DNA of 64,000 nucleotides. Origin: Carya illinoinensis. Taxonomy: Eukaryota; Streptophyta; Magnoliopsida; Fagales; Juglandaceae. Below the pieces are notes generated by a model that saw only the letters and a program-made list of their open reading frames with translations, had not been told where the DNA came from and did not search any database. Position numbers and translations under genes: made by a program. Position 1 is the first letter of the stretch, and every line of letters starts with the position of its first letter. Below, piece after piece: positions 32,431-44,800 of the stretch. Where the stretch lies: the NCBI RefSeq assembly GCF_018687715.1, contig NC_056753.1, forward strand, positions 27,405,445-27,469,444, given 5' to 3'.

Positions 32431-33290
32431 TAACAGGTGATTGTACTAAGTAGGTTGATGGAATAGGGATCTATCTATCCTTCCAAATTTTGATCTTCCT
32501 TCCATTACCTACCCTCCAGAGTAATTCCATTTTTCAATAGGTCAATAGCAGACCGAATGCTCCTCCATATATGAGATGCCCACTACTCAATCTTGGATTC
32601 CAACAGTTCTAAGGATTTGTAATATTTTTCTTGCATTATCTGAGCCGCCATTGGGGATGGATTATAGAGAAGTATTCAGGCTTGTTTAGCTAACATAACT
32701 TTATTGAAATATTCTAGATCTCTAAAACCAAAACCCCCTTTTTGTTTTGCTGCTTCCATCTTGTACCAACTCCTCTACTGGATCTTGTCTTCATTTTGCT
32801 TTTGGCCCCATCAGAATTTGCCCACCATTGCTGATGTTTCTTTGCAAAGCCTCATTGGCAACATAAATACACTCATTGTAAATGTAGTTTGAATAACAGC
32901 CTCTAATAGTACCTCTTTCTCTACTTGTGACAAAAACTTGTTCTTCTAGCTATCGATTATGTGCCACACTTTTTTTTTTCTTTTTTAACTCTAGATGTAA
33001 TATACTTGGATCTTCCCACAAAAGTAGGTAACCCCAAGAATTTCCCATAGCTTCTACTTGAATTCAGCCCAGCTTCTTCTATAATCAGGTCCTTTGCTCT
33101 TTGTGTGGTGTTGAAACAAAAGAAGATGGATGTTTTTTGCTTATTAAGACATTGACCTGAGGCTACCTCATATATCTCCAGTAATTTTTGAACATTTCTC
33201 CACTCTTGCATAGAGGTAATACAAAAAAGAAGACATTTATCAGTGAAAAGTAAACGATCGATCCTCATTCCCCCCTCACTACAACAACAT
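32430..33290 (-). pseudogene. L1-type LINE reverse-transcriptase fragment
   Basis: Reading right to left, about 33255-33000 encodes RLLFTDKCLLFC (the position of the FADD motif; the two Asp are replaced by T-D-K), then ASGQCLNKQKTSIFF and FLGLPTFVGRSKY, all hallmark segments of plant LINE ORF2. Stretches between about 32940 and 32440 continue with FLSQVEKEVLLEAVIQT, LPMRLCKE and GGFGFRDLEYFNK in shifting frames, matching the region after the RT in the LINE at 58-64 kb. Heavily mutated. The catalytic site is lost, and there is no 5' or 3' end. Confidence 0.75.
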
Positions 33291-33292
33291 CT

Positions 33293-34035
33293 CACTACAA
33301 AAAAAAGGAAAAATTGGCGGTGTTTATATGCTCGGCTTTGTTTTTGTGCCGGTAGATATATATTTTTGCCGGCACTTAATGTTTCTCTTGTAAGTATTGA
33401 GATTCCTGGTGTTTAAATTGTTACTTTGGTAATAACATATAGCTTTGATGCCATTTATAACAACGCCGCTAATATAGCAATTATGCACCGGGCAATTAGA
33501 AGTTTCCCGCCATTTATATTGTTATGCCGGTAATAATATATATTTTTGGTGGCGTTTAAACAAATGCCAATAATTTATTAATTTTACGTCGTTATATTAA
33601 CTATGGTTGCCGATGTTTATAATATTACGCCAGTGATAATACATAGCGTCAGTGGCGTTTCACAAAATGCCGATAATTGATCAATTTTACACTGGTAAAT
33701 AAGTAGTTTTCTGGCGTTTATATTGTTACGCCGGAAACAATTATATAGCGCTGGCAGTGTTTATAAACAGTCAAAAATTGATCAATGAAACACTAGTAAT
33801 TTATAAATACATCGGCATATATATTGTTACGCCGGTAATAATATATAGCGTCAATGGTGAAGACTATCATAAATTTATTGCTAATAAAATAAATAAAATA
33901 AAATAACTTATTTAAACGATACGAAAATACTCCCAAAATCTTAGTTGAATTTCTAGGATACCCTACCGATAAATGCCATATATCACATTCCAATTATGGA
34001 GGGAGGGAGGTTCAATAGAACTATAGAAGAGAGTT
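33293..34035 (+). mobile_element. CACTA left end, truncated second copy
   Basis: Starts CACTACAAAAAAAAGGA and carries the same subterminal array as 14426-15020, down to the shared gccatatat...ggagggaggg string near 33975-34010. No partner right end follows within the window, so it is truncated or its other end was removed by the adjoining insertions. Transcription and coding are not evident. Confidence 0.7.
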
Positions 34036-34195
34036 CGCACGTCGAGATCTTAATGCGATGCCATTCAATTTCTTTCCTTCAATATTTAATATGTACAATA
34101 CAATAATGTAAGTATAGTGCCTTCCTTTTAAAAATTATGCAAGTGTCGTAAAATATTCATTTTGAAAAAAATAAAGTTTATTATTAAAAATTTAA
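34036..34195. other. AT-rich spacer
   Basis: No feature recognised. Confidence 0.4.
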
Positions 34196-35325
34196 TGTAA
34201 CGACCCCAACTCCCACGTACAGACACATGGAAATCGAGGCGTCAGGATGATGATAACACGGATCACGCATCTCATCGACAAGTGCCAAGTGTGTGTATAT
34301 GTAACACGTGTACATTAAAAGATCACATCAAATAATAAAAGTTAGTCAACTAAGTACCTGAATTTGTTTTAATACAAGTTCGCTTAAAAATAAGCGTACC
34401 AAAAATATTATAATTAACAAGCATAAATATAATACAAATAAAAAACAACAAACAAAACAGAGAATAAATCACAATTCACGAGTGATCCCTGATCACTCCT
34501 CTGGTGAAGCCGCCTCTTTAGGTTCAGCCTCCTCGTCCTCTACATCAAAATCTACGGTACCAAAGATAGTACCACAGGTAAGTAACAAACCAAACAAATC
34601 TCAAGATAAAAATACATTCATGCAATAATCAAATGCATGAACATGATGTCATATGCATATGTCCAATCCTTTTTCCAATGCACGCCAAAATCTCATTTTG
34701 GCCCAAAAATCCAATCCATTAAAACAAATGTCATTTTTCCAGAAAATGGCACAATAACCAACCATCAGAGCACTGAAGCCAGGAATCACTGGTGGGACTC
34801 TACCACCATCCCTATACATGCACTGTAGGCAGGAATCATAAACCGGATTCTACCACTATCCCTATGCGTGCACCGTAGGCGGGAATCATAGGTGGGACTC
34901 TACCACCGTCCCTGTTTACCACTATCCCTATAGTGACTCTTTATCAAACCGTTCAATCAGTTCATTTCAAACACATTTAAAATCATTTCTCATATAAAAA
35001 CCTAGTTTCCATATATGCATATGAACATGTATGCAATTACACAAAAATCCAGTTTTCATTTTACAAACATGAACATACATGCACTATGCAATGCTTACGA
35101 CAAGATACCAAAATAACCAACAACAATTTCCAATATCAATCAATATCAAACAAATATATACACAACTCCATCCTCTAGTCCAACCGACCCCCAACTCCTC
35201 GGACTCAGTCCTGCACAAACAACTAATCACAAATTATTGTTAAAGTAAAAATATATTTAAATCTTAAATGAAGTTTAGAAAATACTTATAGTGCTATAAA
35301 TGTAAATTTCTGGAAGATCAAACCC
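34196..35325 (-). mobile_element. LTR of the same 2-kb family, reverse orientation, 3' half only
   Basis: Starts tgtaacgaccccaactccc, the complement of the LTR 3' end, and matches the other LTRs backward to about 35325. It includes three units of the ctaccacc minisatellite (34790-34920) and the complement of the conserved taccgtag hairpin region. Homology stops where the other copies enter their pyrimidine-rich 5' half, so it is truncated, recombined, or a subfamily with a different U3. Confidence 0.7.
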
Positions 35326-35619
35326 CAACTTTAACTCCCAAAAACTAGCTTGAAAACAAACTACCAAAAATACAATTTTTGGGACTAAAATGAGTTTTGA
35401 AAACAATGGGATTTAAAGGTGGGATCTTTGGAATAAAGGGGCTCATTTTTATAGAAATTAAGCGTGAGATAAATGCCTAGAAAAGTAGCATACGGTTTGA
35501 ACTAAAAGCTCACAAGAAATAGAAATGGAATCCACGACTACAAGAGCAAAATAGGGCACGGCAAAGACCAAATACAGAGCACGGATTGGAGGCCAAAAAC
35601 ACCAAAAATTACCAGGTTT
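35326..35619. other. Unassigned spacer, probably old retrotransposon sequence
   Basis: No coding domain. It is interrupted at 35620 by solo LTR D and seems to continue at 37632. Confidence 0.35.
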
Positions 35620-37631
35620 TGTGATACCCTGTTTGTACTTGTATTTTATTAAAAGAGTATTTTAATTTAATTAAAATATTGGTTCTTTTATTTTAAATTT
35701 ATCAAAATTTAATTGGATTTATTTAGTTGTGAAATTTATTTTAAGGTGCTTTCTTATTATTAATTATTGATTTATGTTTAAAATGTTCTTTATTTTAAAT
35801 TATTTTATTGTTGGGCTTTAACTATTTTATTTTATTTAGTGACTATGTTTAAATTATTTTATTTAACTCACTGTTTTAAAATCTATTTTTGTTGGATCTG
35901 TTTGAGACCCTGAGTTGGGAAAAGCTATACTTCATTTCTTTTCCTTCCTTTTTCTTTTTTCCTTTTTCTCATTTTTCTTTTTTCTTCGTTCTTTTTTTCC
36001 TTTCTTCTTCTTTTTCCCACGATTCCCCCAGCTCGTGCGACACCCCCCTTTCTCCCTCTCCCGTCGTTTCCTTTAGCAGACCAGAACCACCGCCGTGCGT
36101 GCACCACCCCCACCATTTTCTTCCCCTCCGGCCGATGAACACTCCCACCAAATTTTAGCCCCATCCGTGTCATCGTTAGCCGCAGCGGGCTCAAGCCGCA
36201 CGATTTTTCCTCCATTTCACCGCCATCATTCCGCCTCCTACCACCACCTCTTCACAGTTTCATCACCGACCTCTTACCGTCCTAAATCACCCATTTCCAG
36301 CTCTGATCCGTTGCCGGAGTAGCCCCCACGAGCTCAACTCCGTTTTGGTCATTTTTCACTTCCACCGCCATTTCCTCTGCCACCCACAGCCAACTCTCAC
36401 TTCCACTTGTTTCATAAACACCTCTAAGTTATTCTCTATCAATCCGAAGTCTTGGATCATCCCCATTCAAAAGTGGGTATTTTACAACCCACGGCCACAG
36501 TGCTTTTGCACTGTTACGTTGGTTTTCTTCTGCCTTTTGCAGCTTGTTAATCCTCCAAAAACTATTATATATCGCTGTAAGTATTTTTTAAAATTCTTTT
36601 TAGATTTAAATATATTTTTTCTTTAACAATAATTTGTGACTGGTTGGTTATTTCAGACTGAGTCCGAGGAGTCGGGGGTTGGATGGATTTGTTGATGGAG
36701 TTAATTATGTTTGGTTGATGTTGAGATTTGTTGGATATTTTGTGTCTTGATGTTTGCATTGCATAGTGCATGCATGTTCATTTTTGTAAAATAAAAACTA
36801 GGTTTTCGTGTAATTGCACACATGTACATGTGTTGAAAATTGAAAACTGAGTTCTAAAGCGAGAAATGATTTTTGGTATATTTGAACGATTGAATTGTGG
36901 TGGTGGAGTCCCGCCGACAATTCCCACCTACGGTGCATGCGGCATAGGTATGATGGTAGAGTCCTGCCTACGGTGCATGTATAGGGATGGTGGTAGAATC
37001 TCGCCTGCGATTCCTGCCTATAGTGCTCTGATGGTTTGGTTAATGGGCCATTTTCTGTAAAAAATGGTGAGACTGGTTTTTGGGCCATTATCTGGGATAA
37101 TGGCGAGGTTATGTTTAAAAGAAATGTTTTGGGTTGAAATGGAATTTTTGGCATGCATTGAAAATGTAGATTTTTGGGACATATGCATATGGTATCATGT
37201 TCATGCATACTGTTGTGGCATGGATATATTTTTATCTTGAGATTTGTTTGGTTTATTACTTACCTGCGGTACCGTCTTTGATACTGTAGATTTTGATGCA
37301 GAGAACGAAGAGGCTAAGCCTGAGGAGGCAGCTTTGCCAGAGGAGTGATCGAGGATCACTTGTGGCTGGTGGCTTAATTTCCTATCTTTGATTGGTATTA
37401 TATTTTTACTGGTTATTTGTAATATTATTAGTACGTTTGTTTTTAAGCGAGTTTGTATTTGAACAAAATTCTGGTACTTAGTTGGAAGACTTTTTATTAC
37501 TGCTGCGTTATTTTTTTGTACACATGTTACATGTACACACACTTAGCACTTGGCGATAGGATGCGTGACCCGTGTTGTCATCATCCCGACGCCTCGATTT
37601 CCATGTGTCCGTAGGAGTTGGGGCCATCACA
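35620..37631 (+). mobile_element. Solo LTR, copy D (2.0 kb)
   Basis: Begins tgtgataccctg and ends ggccatcaca, with a perfect 5-bp target duplication ggttt at 35615-35619 and 37632-37636. It is homologous to copies A and B. It contains a pyrimidine tract (35935-36040), two to three units of the gtggtagagtc repeat (36900-37025), the taccgtctttgata hairpin region near 37270, and a single copy of the block that is duplicated in copy A. Confidence 0.87.
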
Positions 37632-37636
37632 GGTTT

Positions 37637-38430
37637 TACCCACAAGTTTGTACACTAAATTAATAGAGACAAAGAAAGGAAAAATCGGGTCTCAAGCTTC
37701 CAGTTTGGAGGCAAAACAGAGCACAAATTGCAAGCCACAGTAGGGCATGATTTGAGGGGAAAACAAATGTAAATGCAAGGGTTTTTGCACCCCAAAAACA
37801 AGGAAACGAATTGCGGGAACGATGGGCAGACAACCACCCTAGTCCTTGGTAGAGTGAGAGTCTGAGGAGACAAAGGGCCAAAAGGGAAGGTTGAAGGAGC
37901 CCATAGGGTAGGAGCCCAATGAGGACGAACAACCTAGTGGGTGAGATCCATACAATCATAGGAGGGTATGCGGGGGGAGACCCTACCTTGTCAGCTCAAA
38001 GGGCCCAAGCCCAAAGAGTTCAATACAAGGAAGTGTTAGCGGCGAGGAGAGTCGCAGCCAGTACCAGGTAACATGAAAAGGGAGCCACCATAACTTTCAA
38101 CGAGAAGGATGAGGAGTGCATCCTTCATCCCCACCAAGATACTTTAGTGGTCGCCGTACAAATCACCAACTTCACAATGCGAAGAGTCCTGATTGACAAC
38201 AGAAGTTTGGCATACATCTTGGTTTGGAAGGCCTTTGTCATGATACGGAACAACCCCAATCGACTACGCCCAACCCCGATGTTGCTCAAGGGTTTCAAAG
38301 GAGACATCGTCCAATGGATGGGGGCCATCACCTTGTCCATTCTAGTAGGGAAGGCTCCTAGGACTTCAACCATGATTGTTGATTTCCTAGTGGTGAAGGC
38401 CCCCTTCTCACACAATGTAATATTGGGCCA
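37637..38430 (+). pseudogene. Tat-like Ty3/gypsy gag-protease fragment, left half
   Basis: About 38060-38430 encodes an aspartic-protease region: FNEKDEECILHPHQD, LVVAVQITNFTMRRVLIDN, then RSLAYIL where DNGSSADIL is expected, KGFKGDIVQ, and FLVVKAPFSHNVILG. The catalytic D survives in IDN, but the following Gly is Arg, so the enzyme is dead. The upstream frame (about 37930-38050) looks like the linker seen before this protease in Tat-group elements. The sequence is cut at ...VILG by the Athila insertion and resumes at 47647. No LTR for this older element can be assigned. Confidence 0.7.
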
Positions 38431-39689
38431 TGATTGAGTTGAATTATTGCATTTTTAATGCTTTTGGAACCAATATATATTAATTCTTTCATTACTTCAT
38501 CATTGGTTTTATATGGAAAAATGAATAAATCAAAGTTGTGATTTTAATTGATTAAAAGCATGAATTTCTGCTCTAATTTTATCAACTGCCAATTAATATG
38601 GATTATGGTACATTTCGCTCGAGCGGCCAGAAGCCGCCGCTCGAGCGAAGTCAAGCAGATTCAAACGTTCGACTTCTGCTCGATAGTGGGCTCGAGCAAG
38701 ATGCAGGAAAAGAGATCGCTCGAGCGGAGGCATTTGGCCGCTTGAGCGAATTCAGGCAGAGTCGAACGCTTGATGTTCGCTCGACAGGCCGCTCGAGCGA
38801 ATATCGCATTTTTACAGATCAGGGTTCATTCCGCCGTCAGAGTATATATATGTTTTTTTTTTTTACATCTTAGGACGACTCTTGGGCTGGAAAACTCGGT
38901 TTTTGAGTAGAGAAACACTTAGAATTCATTTTTCCGTTGATTTTCGTTCAGATTCGAAGAGGAGGATTCATTCAATCGATCATTCACACAGCTACACAAT
39001 ATCCACTAGATCATTCACTCACACTGCAGCAGATTGAAGAACTCCTTGAAGGGTCCAATTGCCACTGCAGCTCAGCCTCCTCCACCGCTTCGAATCTTCA
39101 TCTCCATTCAACTGGCTTGATCTTTTCAATTCCCTACTTGCTATTTCATTTCAGTTTTGAGTTTCTGAATTATTTTAGAGAATTTTAATTTAGACGTTTG
39201 AGAAATTTATTTATTATTCATTCAATTCATGTTATTTATTTTTATCCTTTCGTTAAACTTTCATTTTAGTAGTGATTACAATTACGGTGGTTTAATTTGA
39301 GAATTTGTGATTTGAATATAATGATGAACCCTAGAACATTGATTTTGGGGCTTTTCAATTTCAGTGCATGTGTTGTCAATTACTTCCTAATTTAGTTTAA
39401 TTCTTAATTTAGTTTTATCAATTTCTAAGTTTAATCTATTAGTCCTTTACATTCCGATCCGACAATCAAAATCCAAAAATATGAATCTAGTCCAAGACTA
39501 GTGTCCTCTCCCATCCATTGCACATACCATCATTTTATTTTCTCTTTGTGAAGTTTTTCACATTTTTCAACGAGTTTGATTTCTAAGTAACTTTCCCTGA
39601 GAAGACGATCTAGGAATTTATTCCTAATTATTACACGACATCCTCCTGCAGTTGAGATAGCTTAGTGCTACTCATTTTTGAGTGAGTCA
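38431..39689 (+). repeat. Athila 5' LTR
   Basis: TGATTGAG...GAGTGAGTCA, 1259 bp, a few per cent diverged from the 3' LTR by eye. The region 38613-38808 is packed with gctcgagc palindromes. A TATA-like tatatatatg follows near 38843. It serves as promoter for the element. Confidence 0.92.
38613..38808 (+). repeat. cgctcgagcg palindrome cluster in 5' LTR
   Basis: At least six (c)gctcgagc(g) or one-base variants at roughly 25-50 bp spacing, with intervening gaacgctcga(c/t) strings. It lies about 40-230 bp upstream of the TATA-like sequence, where enhancer elements would sit. Confidence 0.8.
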
Positions 39690-39695
39690 AGTTTT

Positions 39696-39713
39696 TGGCG
39701 CCGTTGCCGGGGA
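39696..39713 (+). promoter_or_regulatory. Primer-binding site, tRNA-Asp type
   Basis: tggcgccgttgccgggga, six bases after the LTR end, is complementary to the 3' end of plant tRNA-Asp(GUC), the usual primer of Athila-group elements. Confidence 0.85.
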
Positions 39714-39773
39714 AAGTATTTTAACTTAAATTTAAACTCGTTATTTTTATTATGCTCTTTAAACTGATGTTTC

Positions 39774-41870
39774 ATGTCATGGGTGAGGGACAGTTCAAAT
39801 AGGTTGCATAGAGTCACATCGAGTGTTGAGAGTAGTATACACAGTTTGGAGATAGATAGCTCTTCTGTCTTTTCTATTAGTGAGTCAGGTGAAAAAATTG
39901 AAATTGAACCGGAAAATATGGCTGCACCTGCACCACGCACTCTTAAGGATTATTTGCAACCCACTCGCACCACTACACCTTCATGCATTGTTTTACTTGA
40001 AAATGCATCTAATTTCTCTATTAAGCATGGCATGATGTCAGTGATACCTCAGTTCCACGGGATGGATTCTGAGAGTCCTTACCAACACTTGACAGATTTT
40101 GAGTTGGCTTGCACTACTTTTATCACTAGGGCTGTTACTGATGAATTCATTAGACTTCGTTTATTTCCTTTCTCTTTAAAGGATAAAGTGAAGATTTGGT
40201 TTAATTCTTTGAGGCCTAATTCTATTTCTAGTTGGTCTGATATGCAGCGTGAATTCTTACAAAAAATTTTTCCTTTTCAGAGAACTCAGTTTTTGCAAGA
40301 GCAAATCAGCCAGTTCAATCAGAGACCTGATGAGACCTTTCAGGCCAGTTGGGAAAAATTTAAAGATTTGGTGAACATTTGTCCACATCATGGTTTTGAA
40401 TCTTGGAGGTTGGTGAGCTACTTTTACACTGGTCTCACTCCAGAATGCAAGCAGTTTGTTCAGACAATGTGTAATGGGGAGTTCTTCAGCAAGGAACCTG
40501 ATGAAGCTCTATCATTTTTTGACTACCTTGCTGAGAGTGCACAACAGTGGAACATTCGTACTGATCGAGTTCCATTAGCAGCACAACCACTGAGGGCTAT
40601 TTCTGGAGAGGGTAGATACGAGCTTAAGGAAGACACTGATGTTCAAGCCCGAATAGCTGCATTGACTAGAAGACTAGAGGTAATGGAAATGGAAAAAGTG
40701 AAGGTTGTGAAAGTAGTAGAGGCATGTTCTATATGTGCTGATTCAAACCATAAGACCCAAGACTGCCCGATTATGCCAGTATTTCAAGAAGGTGGGTCTG
40801 AGCAGATGCAATCAGCTAACTGGGTTAATAGAGCACAGAATCAGCCTTTCTCCAACACATATAATCCGGGGTGGAGGAATCACCCAAATTTCTCATGGAG
40901 AAATGATCAGCCTGGTCGGTCCCCACCACCTCAGCGGCAGCCATTTAATCAGGGTGCTCCTCAGCACCAGTATCCACCATATCAGAATCCTCAGAGCTAT
41001 CCTTATGTAGCTCCTCCTGGATTTCAGCCTCATGTAGCTACACAGAGTTCTCAGCCTTCATCATCTGCAAAGAAGACTCTAGATGACAATATGGCTCAGA
41101 TGGCTAATACACTTCAGCAATTCATGCAGATTCAGGCCACCACAAATAATCAGAACACTCAGGCCATAAATGAGTTGCGAGGCACTATTAATAAGATGAG
41201 CACAACCTTGAGCACCCTAGAGAAAGGGAAATTTCCAGCACAACCTCAGCCTAATCCTCAAGTGTACAGGCAGCAACAACAGCAAGTGCATAATGTCTCA
41301 GGGGATGTTATTGAGACAGTAAAGGCAGTTCTTACTTTGAGAAGTGGGAAGGAAGTTCCCCAACCAGAGATGCCTATAGACACACAGGTAGTTGGCCCTA
41401 CAACTGAAGATGTAACAGAGACTGATGAAGTTGAGAAAGAACCAGAGATAGTGAGACCAGAGCTAAAGAAGCCTGTGAGTGCAGATGTTGAGACTAGTAA
41501 GGGATACCAACCTGTGGTTCCCTATCCTCAGAGATTGGTAGCTGGCCAAAAGAACAAGTATCACACGGAGATTCAAGAGATTTTCAAGCAAGTGAAGATC
41601 AATATTCCACTCTTGGATGCCATACAACAAGTGCCTTCATATGCAAAATTTTTGAAGGACTTGTGCACAGTGAAGAGGAAGCTGAATGTGAAGAAGAAAG
41701 CTTTCTTAACGGAGCAAGTTAGTGCATTGATATTGAGCGAGACTCCTCAGAAGTTTGGAGATCCTGGCTCTCCCAACATTTCCATTATGATTGGTGAATC
41801 ACGCATTGGGAGAGCTTTACTTGATTTGGGGAGTAGTGTGAACTTGCTACCGTTCTCAGTATATGAGTAG
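39774..41870 (+). CDS. Athila gag plus start of protease
   Basis: 698 codons from the first good ATG, 61 bp after the PBS. Residues about 90-270 form the retrotransposon gag domain (FHGMDSESPYQHLTDFE..., then WFNSLRPNSISSW and ASWEKFKDLVNICPHHG). A CCHC zinc knuckle follows at about 318-331 (CSICADSNHKTQDC), then a long Pro/Gln-rich linker, and the protease start with catalytic D near 684 in LLDLGSSVNLLP. The frame ends at a TAG (41868-41870) two codons into a conserved stretch whose downstream part (LGLGELKKT) continues in the same frame; a Gln codon with C-to-T would explain it. Gag itself looks intact and might still form particles in trans; that is inference. Confidence 0.85.
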   Translation: MSWVRDSSNRLHRVTSSVESSIHSLEIDSSSVFSISESGEKIEIEPENMAAPAPRTLKDYLQPTRTTTPSCIVLLENASNFSIKHGMMSVIPQFHGMDSESPYQHLTDFELACTTFITRAVTDEFIRLRLFPFSLKDKVKIWFNSLRPNSISSWSDMQREFLQKIFPFQRTQFLQEQISQFNQRPDETFQASWEKFKDLVNICPHHGFESWRLVSYFYTGLTPECKQFVQTMCNGEFFSKEPDEALSFFDYLAESAQQWNIRTDRVPLAAQPLRAISGEGRYELKEDTDVQARIAALTRRLEVMEMEKVKVVKVVEACSICADSNHKTQDCPIMPVFQEGGSEQMQSANWVNRAQNQPFSNTYNPGWRNHPNFSWRNDQPGRSPPPQRQPFNQGAPQHQYPPYQNPQSYPYVAPPGFQPHVATQSSQPSSSAKKTLDDNMAQMANTLQQFMQIQATTNNQNTQAINELRGTINKMSTTLSTLEKGKFPAQPQPNPQVYRQQQQQVHNVSGDVIETVKAVLTLRSGKEVPQPEMPIDTQVVGPTTEDVTETDEVEKEPEIVRPELKKPVSADVETSKGYQPVVPYPQRLVAGQKNKYHTEIQEIFKQVKINIPLLDAIQQVPSYAKFLKDLCTVKRKLNVKKKAFLTEQVSALILSETPQKFGDPGSPNISIMIGESRIGRALLDLGSSVNLLPFSVYE

Positions 41871-44800
41871 TTGGGATTGGGTGAGCTGAAAAAGACCTCC
41901 ATCATGCTACAGCTGGCTGATAGATCCGTTAAGGTACCGAGGGGAATTGTAGAGGACGTGTTGGTCCAGGTGGACAAATTCTACTACCCAGTGGATTTTG
42001 TGGTTCTCGACATGTAGCAGCCGGTCTCCACTATTTATCAAGCTCCTGTCATCCTAGGAAGACCATTTTTAGCTACATCAAATGCATTGATCAATTGCAG
42101 AAGTGGAGTTTTGAAGCTTACCTTTGGGAACATGGCACTTGAGTTGAACGTTTTCAACGCTTGCAAGATGCCAGCACATTTTGATGACACAAGCGATCTG
42201 AATGCTGTGGAGAGTTTGACACCAACAGATTTTATTTGCTCAACTTCTCTATTCTCTGATGATGATTATATTTTTCAAACACCTGAATTTTTACTTGATA
42301 AGAAAATTGATCATATTAATGAAGATGACTTTGATTTTTTTGATTGTTTTGCAGATTCTTCATTACCATTTGAAGTACAATTTGCGGGAGCAAGATGGAA
42401 ACCCCAGTTTGAAGCTCTACCACCACTAGACATGCTTAAATCTTCAGAGGAAGAAGTTCCCCAGTTGGAACTGAAACCACTTCCTCAAGATTTAAAGTAT
42501 GTGTTTCTTGGTCCTGAAGAAGGCACTTTTCCGGTGGTGATTTCCTCAAAACTCAATCAGAAGGATGAAGCCCAGTTGATTGAAGTATTAAGGAAGCATC
42601 GAGGTGCAATTGATTGGACAATAGCTGACATCAAAGGAATTGATGCCGCTGTATGTACCCACTGAATCCATCTTGAAGACGATGCTAGACCAGTTCGTGA
42701 TGCTCAACGTAGGCTCAATCCTAGCATGAAGGAAGTTGTAAAAGAGGAAGTGCTTAAGCTACTCGCAGTAGGTATCATTTACCCTATCTCGGACAGTAAG
42801 TGGGTAAGTCCAACTCAAGTGGTACCAAAGAAATCTGGTTTGACTATCATAAAAAATGATAAAAATGAGTTGATTCCAACTAGAATGGTTACTGGCTGGA
42901 GAATGTGCATTGACTATAGAAAACTTAACTCAGCCAGTAGGAAGGATCATTTTCCTTTACCATTCTTGGATCAAATTTTGGAAAGAGTAGCTGGTAATGC
43001 ATATTATTGTTTCTTGGATGGCTATTCTGGTTATTATCAAATTGTTGTAGCACCTGAGGATCAGGAGATAACCACTTTCACCTGTCCTTTTGGCACTTTT
43101 GCTTTTACTAGAATGCATTTTGGTTTGTGTAATGCTCCAGCTACTTTTCAGATATTCATGGATGATTTCTCTGTTTTTGGAAAATCCTTTGAGAGTTGTT
43201 TGCATAATTTGGCACGTATTCTCCAGAGATGTGAGGAAAAAAATCCTTTTACTTAATTGGGAGAAATGCCAATTTATGGTCACTCAGGGCATTGTATTGG
43301 GTCATATTGTTTCTTCTGAGGGTATAAAAGTTGACAAGGCAAAGATTGAATTAATATCTAAACTTCATATTCCTAGAACGGTTAGGGATATTCGTTCTTT
43401 TCTTGGTCATGCTGGCTTTTATAGGCGATTTATTCAAGGGTTTAGTTCTATTGCAAAACCTTTGTGCACTCTTTTATAAAATGATATTGAATTTGTTTGG
43501 ACTGATGAGTGCCAAAAATCTTTTGATACCCTTAAGAAATCGCTTACCACTGCACCTATTGTGCAACCTCCGCAGTGGGACCTTCCCTTTGAGATTATGA
43601 CAGATGCTAGTGACTATGCCTTAGGAGCTGTTTTGGGGTAGCGGGTGGATAATAGGCCATTTGTGATTTATTATGCTAGTAGAACCTTGAATGATGCCCA
43701 GAAAAATTATACTACTACTGAAAAAGAATTGTTTGCAGTGGTTTTTGCACTTGATAAATTTCGGACTTATATTCTTGGTTCTCCTGTTACTATTTTCACT
43801 GACCACTCTGCTCTTAAGTATTTGTTGGCTAAGAAAGATGCAAAGCCACGCTTGATTCGCTGGATTCTATTACTTCAAGAGTTCAACATTAACATTAAGG
43901 ACAAGAAAGGAGTTGAAAACGTGGTAGCTGACCACCTCTCTAGATTGTCATCATCTCCTTCTTCAAATGTCAGCCTTCCTCTTGATGATAGTTTCCCGGA
44001 TGAGCAGCTGTTTGTGGTTGATAGAGCTCCCTGGTATGCTGACATAGTCAATTATCTGGTGACTGAGAGAATGCCTTCTGAATGGTCCACCCAAGATAAG
44101 CGTCGGTTTCTCTCTGAGGTACGACACTTTTATTTTGATGATCCATATCTTTTTAAATATTGTTCGGACCAATTGATTCGAAGATGCATTCCTGATGATG
44201 AGTTTTCTTCTGTTTTGAGATTTTGTCATATGGGTGCATGTGGTGGTCATTTTTCAGCAAAGAAAACAGTTTCAAAAATTTTGCAAAGCGGTTTTTACTG
44301 GTCTTCCATGTTTAAAGATGCTTATAATTTTTGCAAGGCTTGTGAGCCTTGTCAAAAATTGGGATCCATTAGCAAAAGAGACATGATGCCTCTTTCCCCT
44401 ATTCTGACTTTAGAAATTTTTGATTGTTGGGGAATAGACTTCATGGGACCTTTTTCGGTTTCTTTTGGAAACACATATATTCTTTTAGCTGTGGATTATG
44501 TTTCAAAATGGGTGGAGGCCATTGCTTGCAAAGCAAATGACCATCATGTTGTCCTGAAATTTTTGCAATCTTTGTTTGCTCGTTTTGGCATGCCAAAAGT
44601 TATTATAAGTGATGGGGGTTCTCATTTTTGCAACAAACCATTTTCTACACTTGTGAAGAAATATGGTATTACACACAGAATTTCTACCCCTTATCACCCT
44701 CAAACAAATGGACAAGCTGAATTGGCAAACAGAGAGATAAAAATTATTTTAGAGAAAACCATCAAGCCTAATAGGAAAGATTGGTCGGTTAAACTTCTTG

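Noticed and set aside
39696..39713. Possible tRNA gene remnant
   Set aside because: The match covers only the tRNA-Asp 3' end and sits where a primer-binding site should be; no tRNA body is present.
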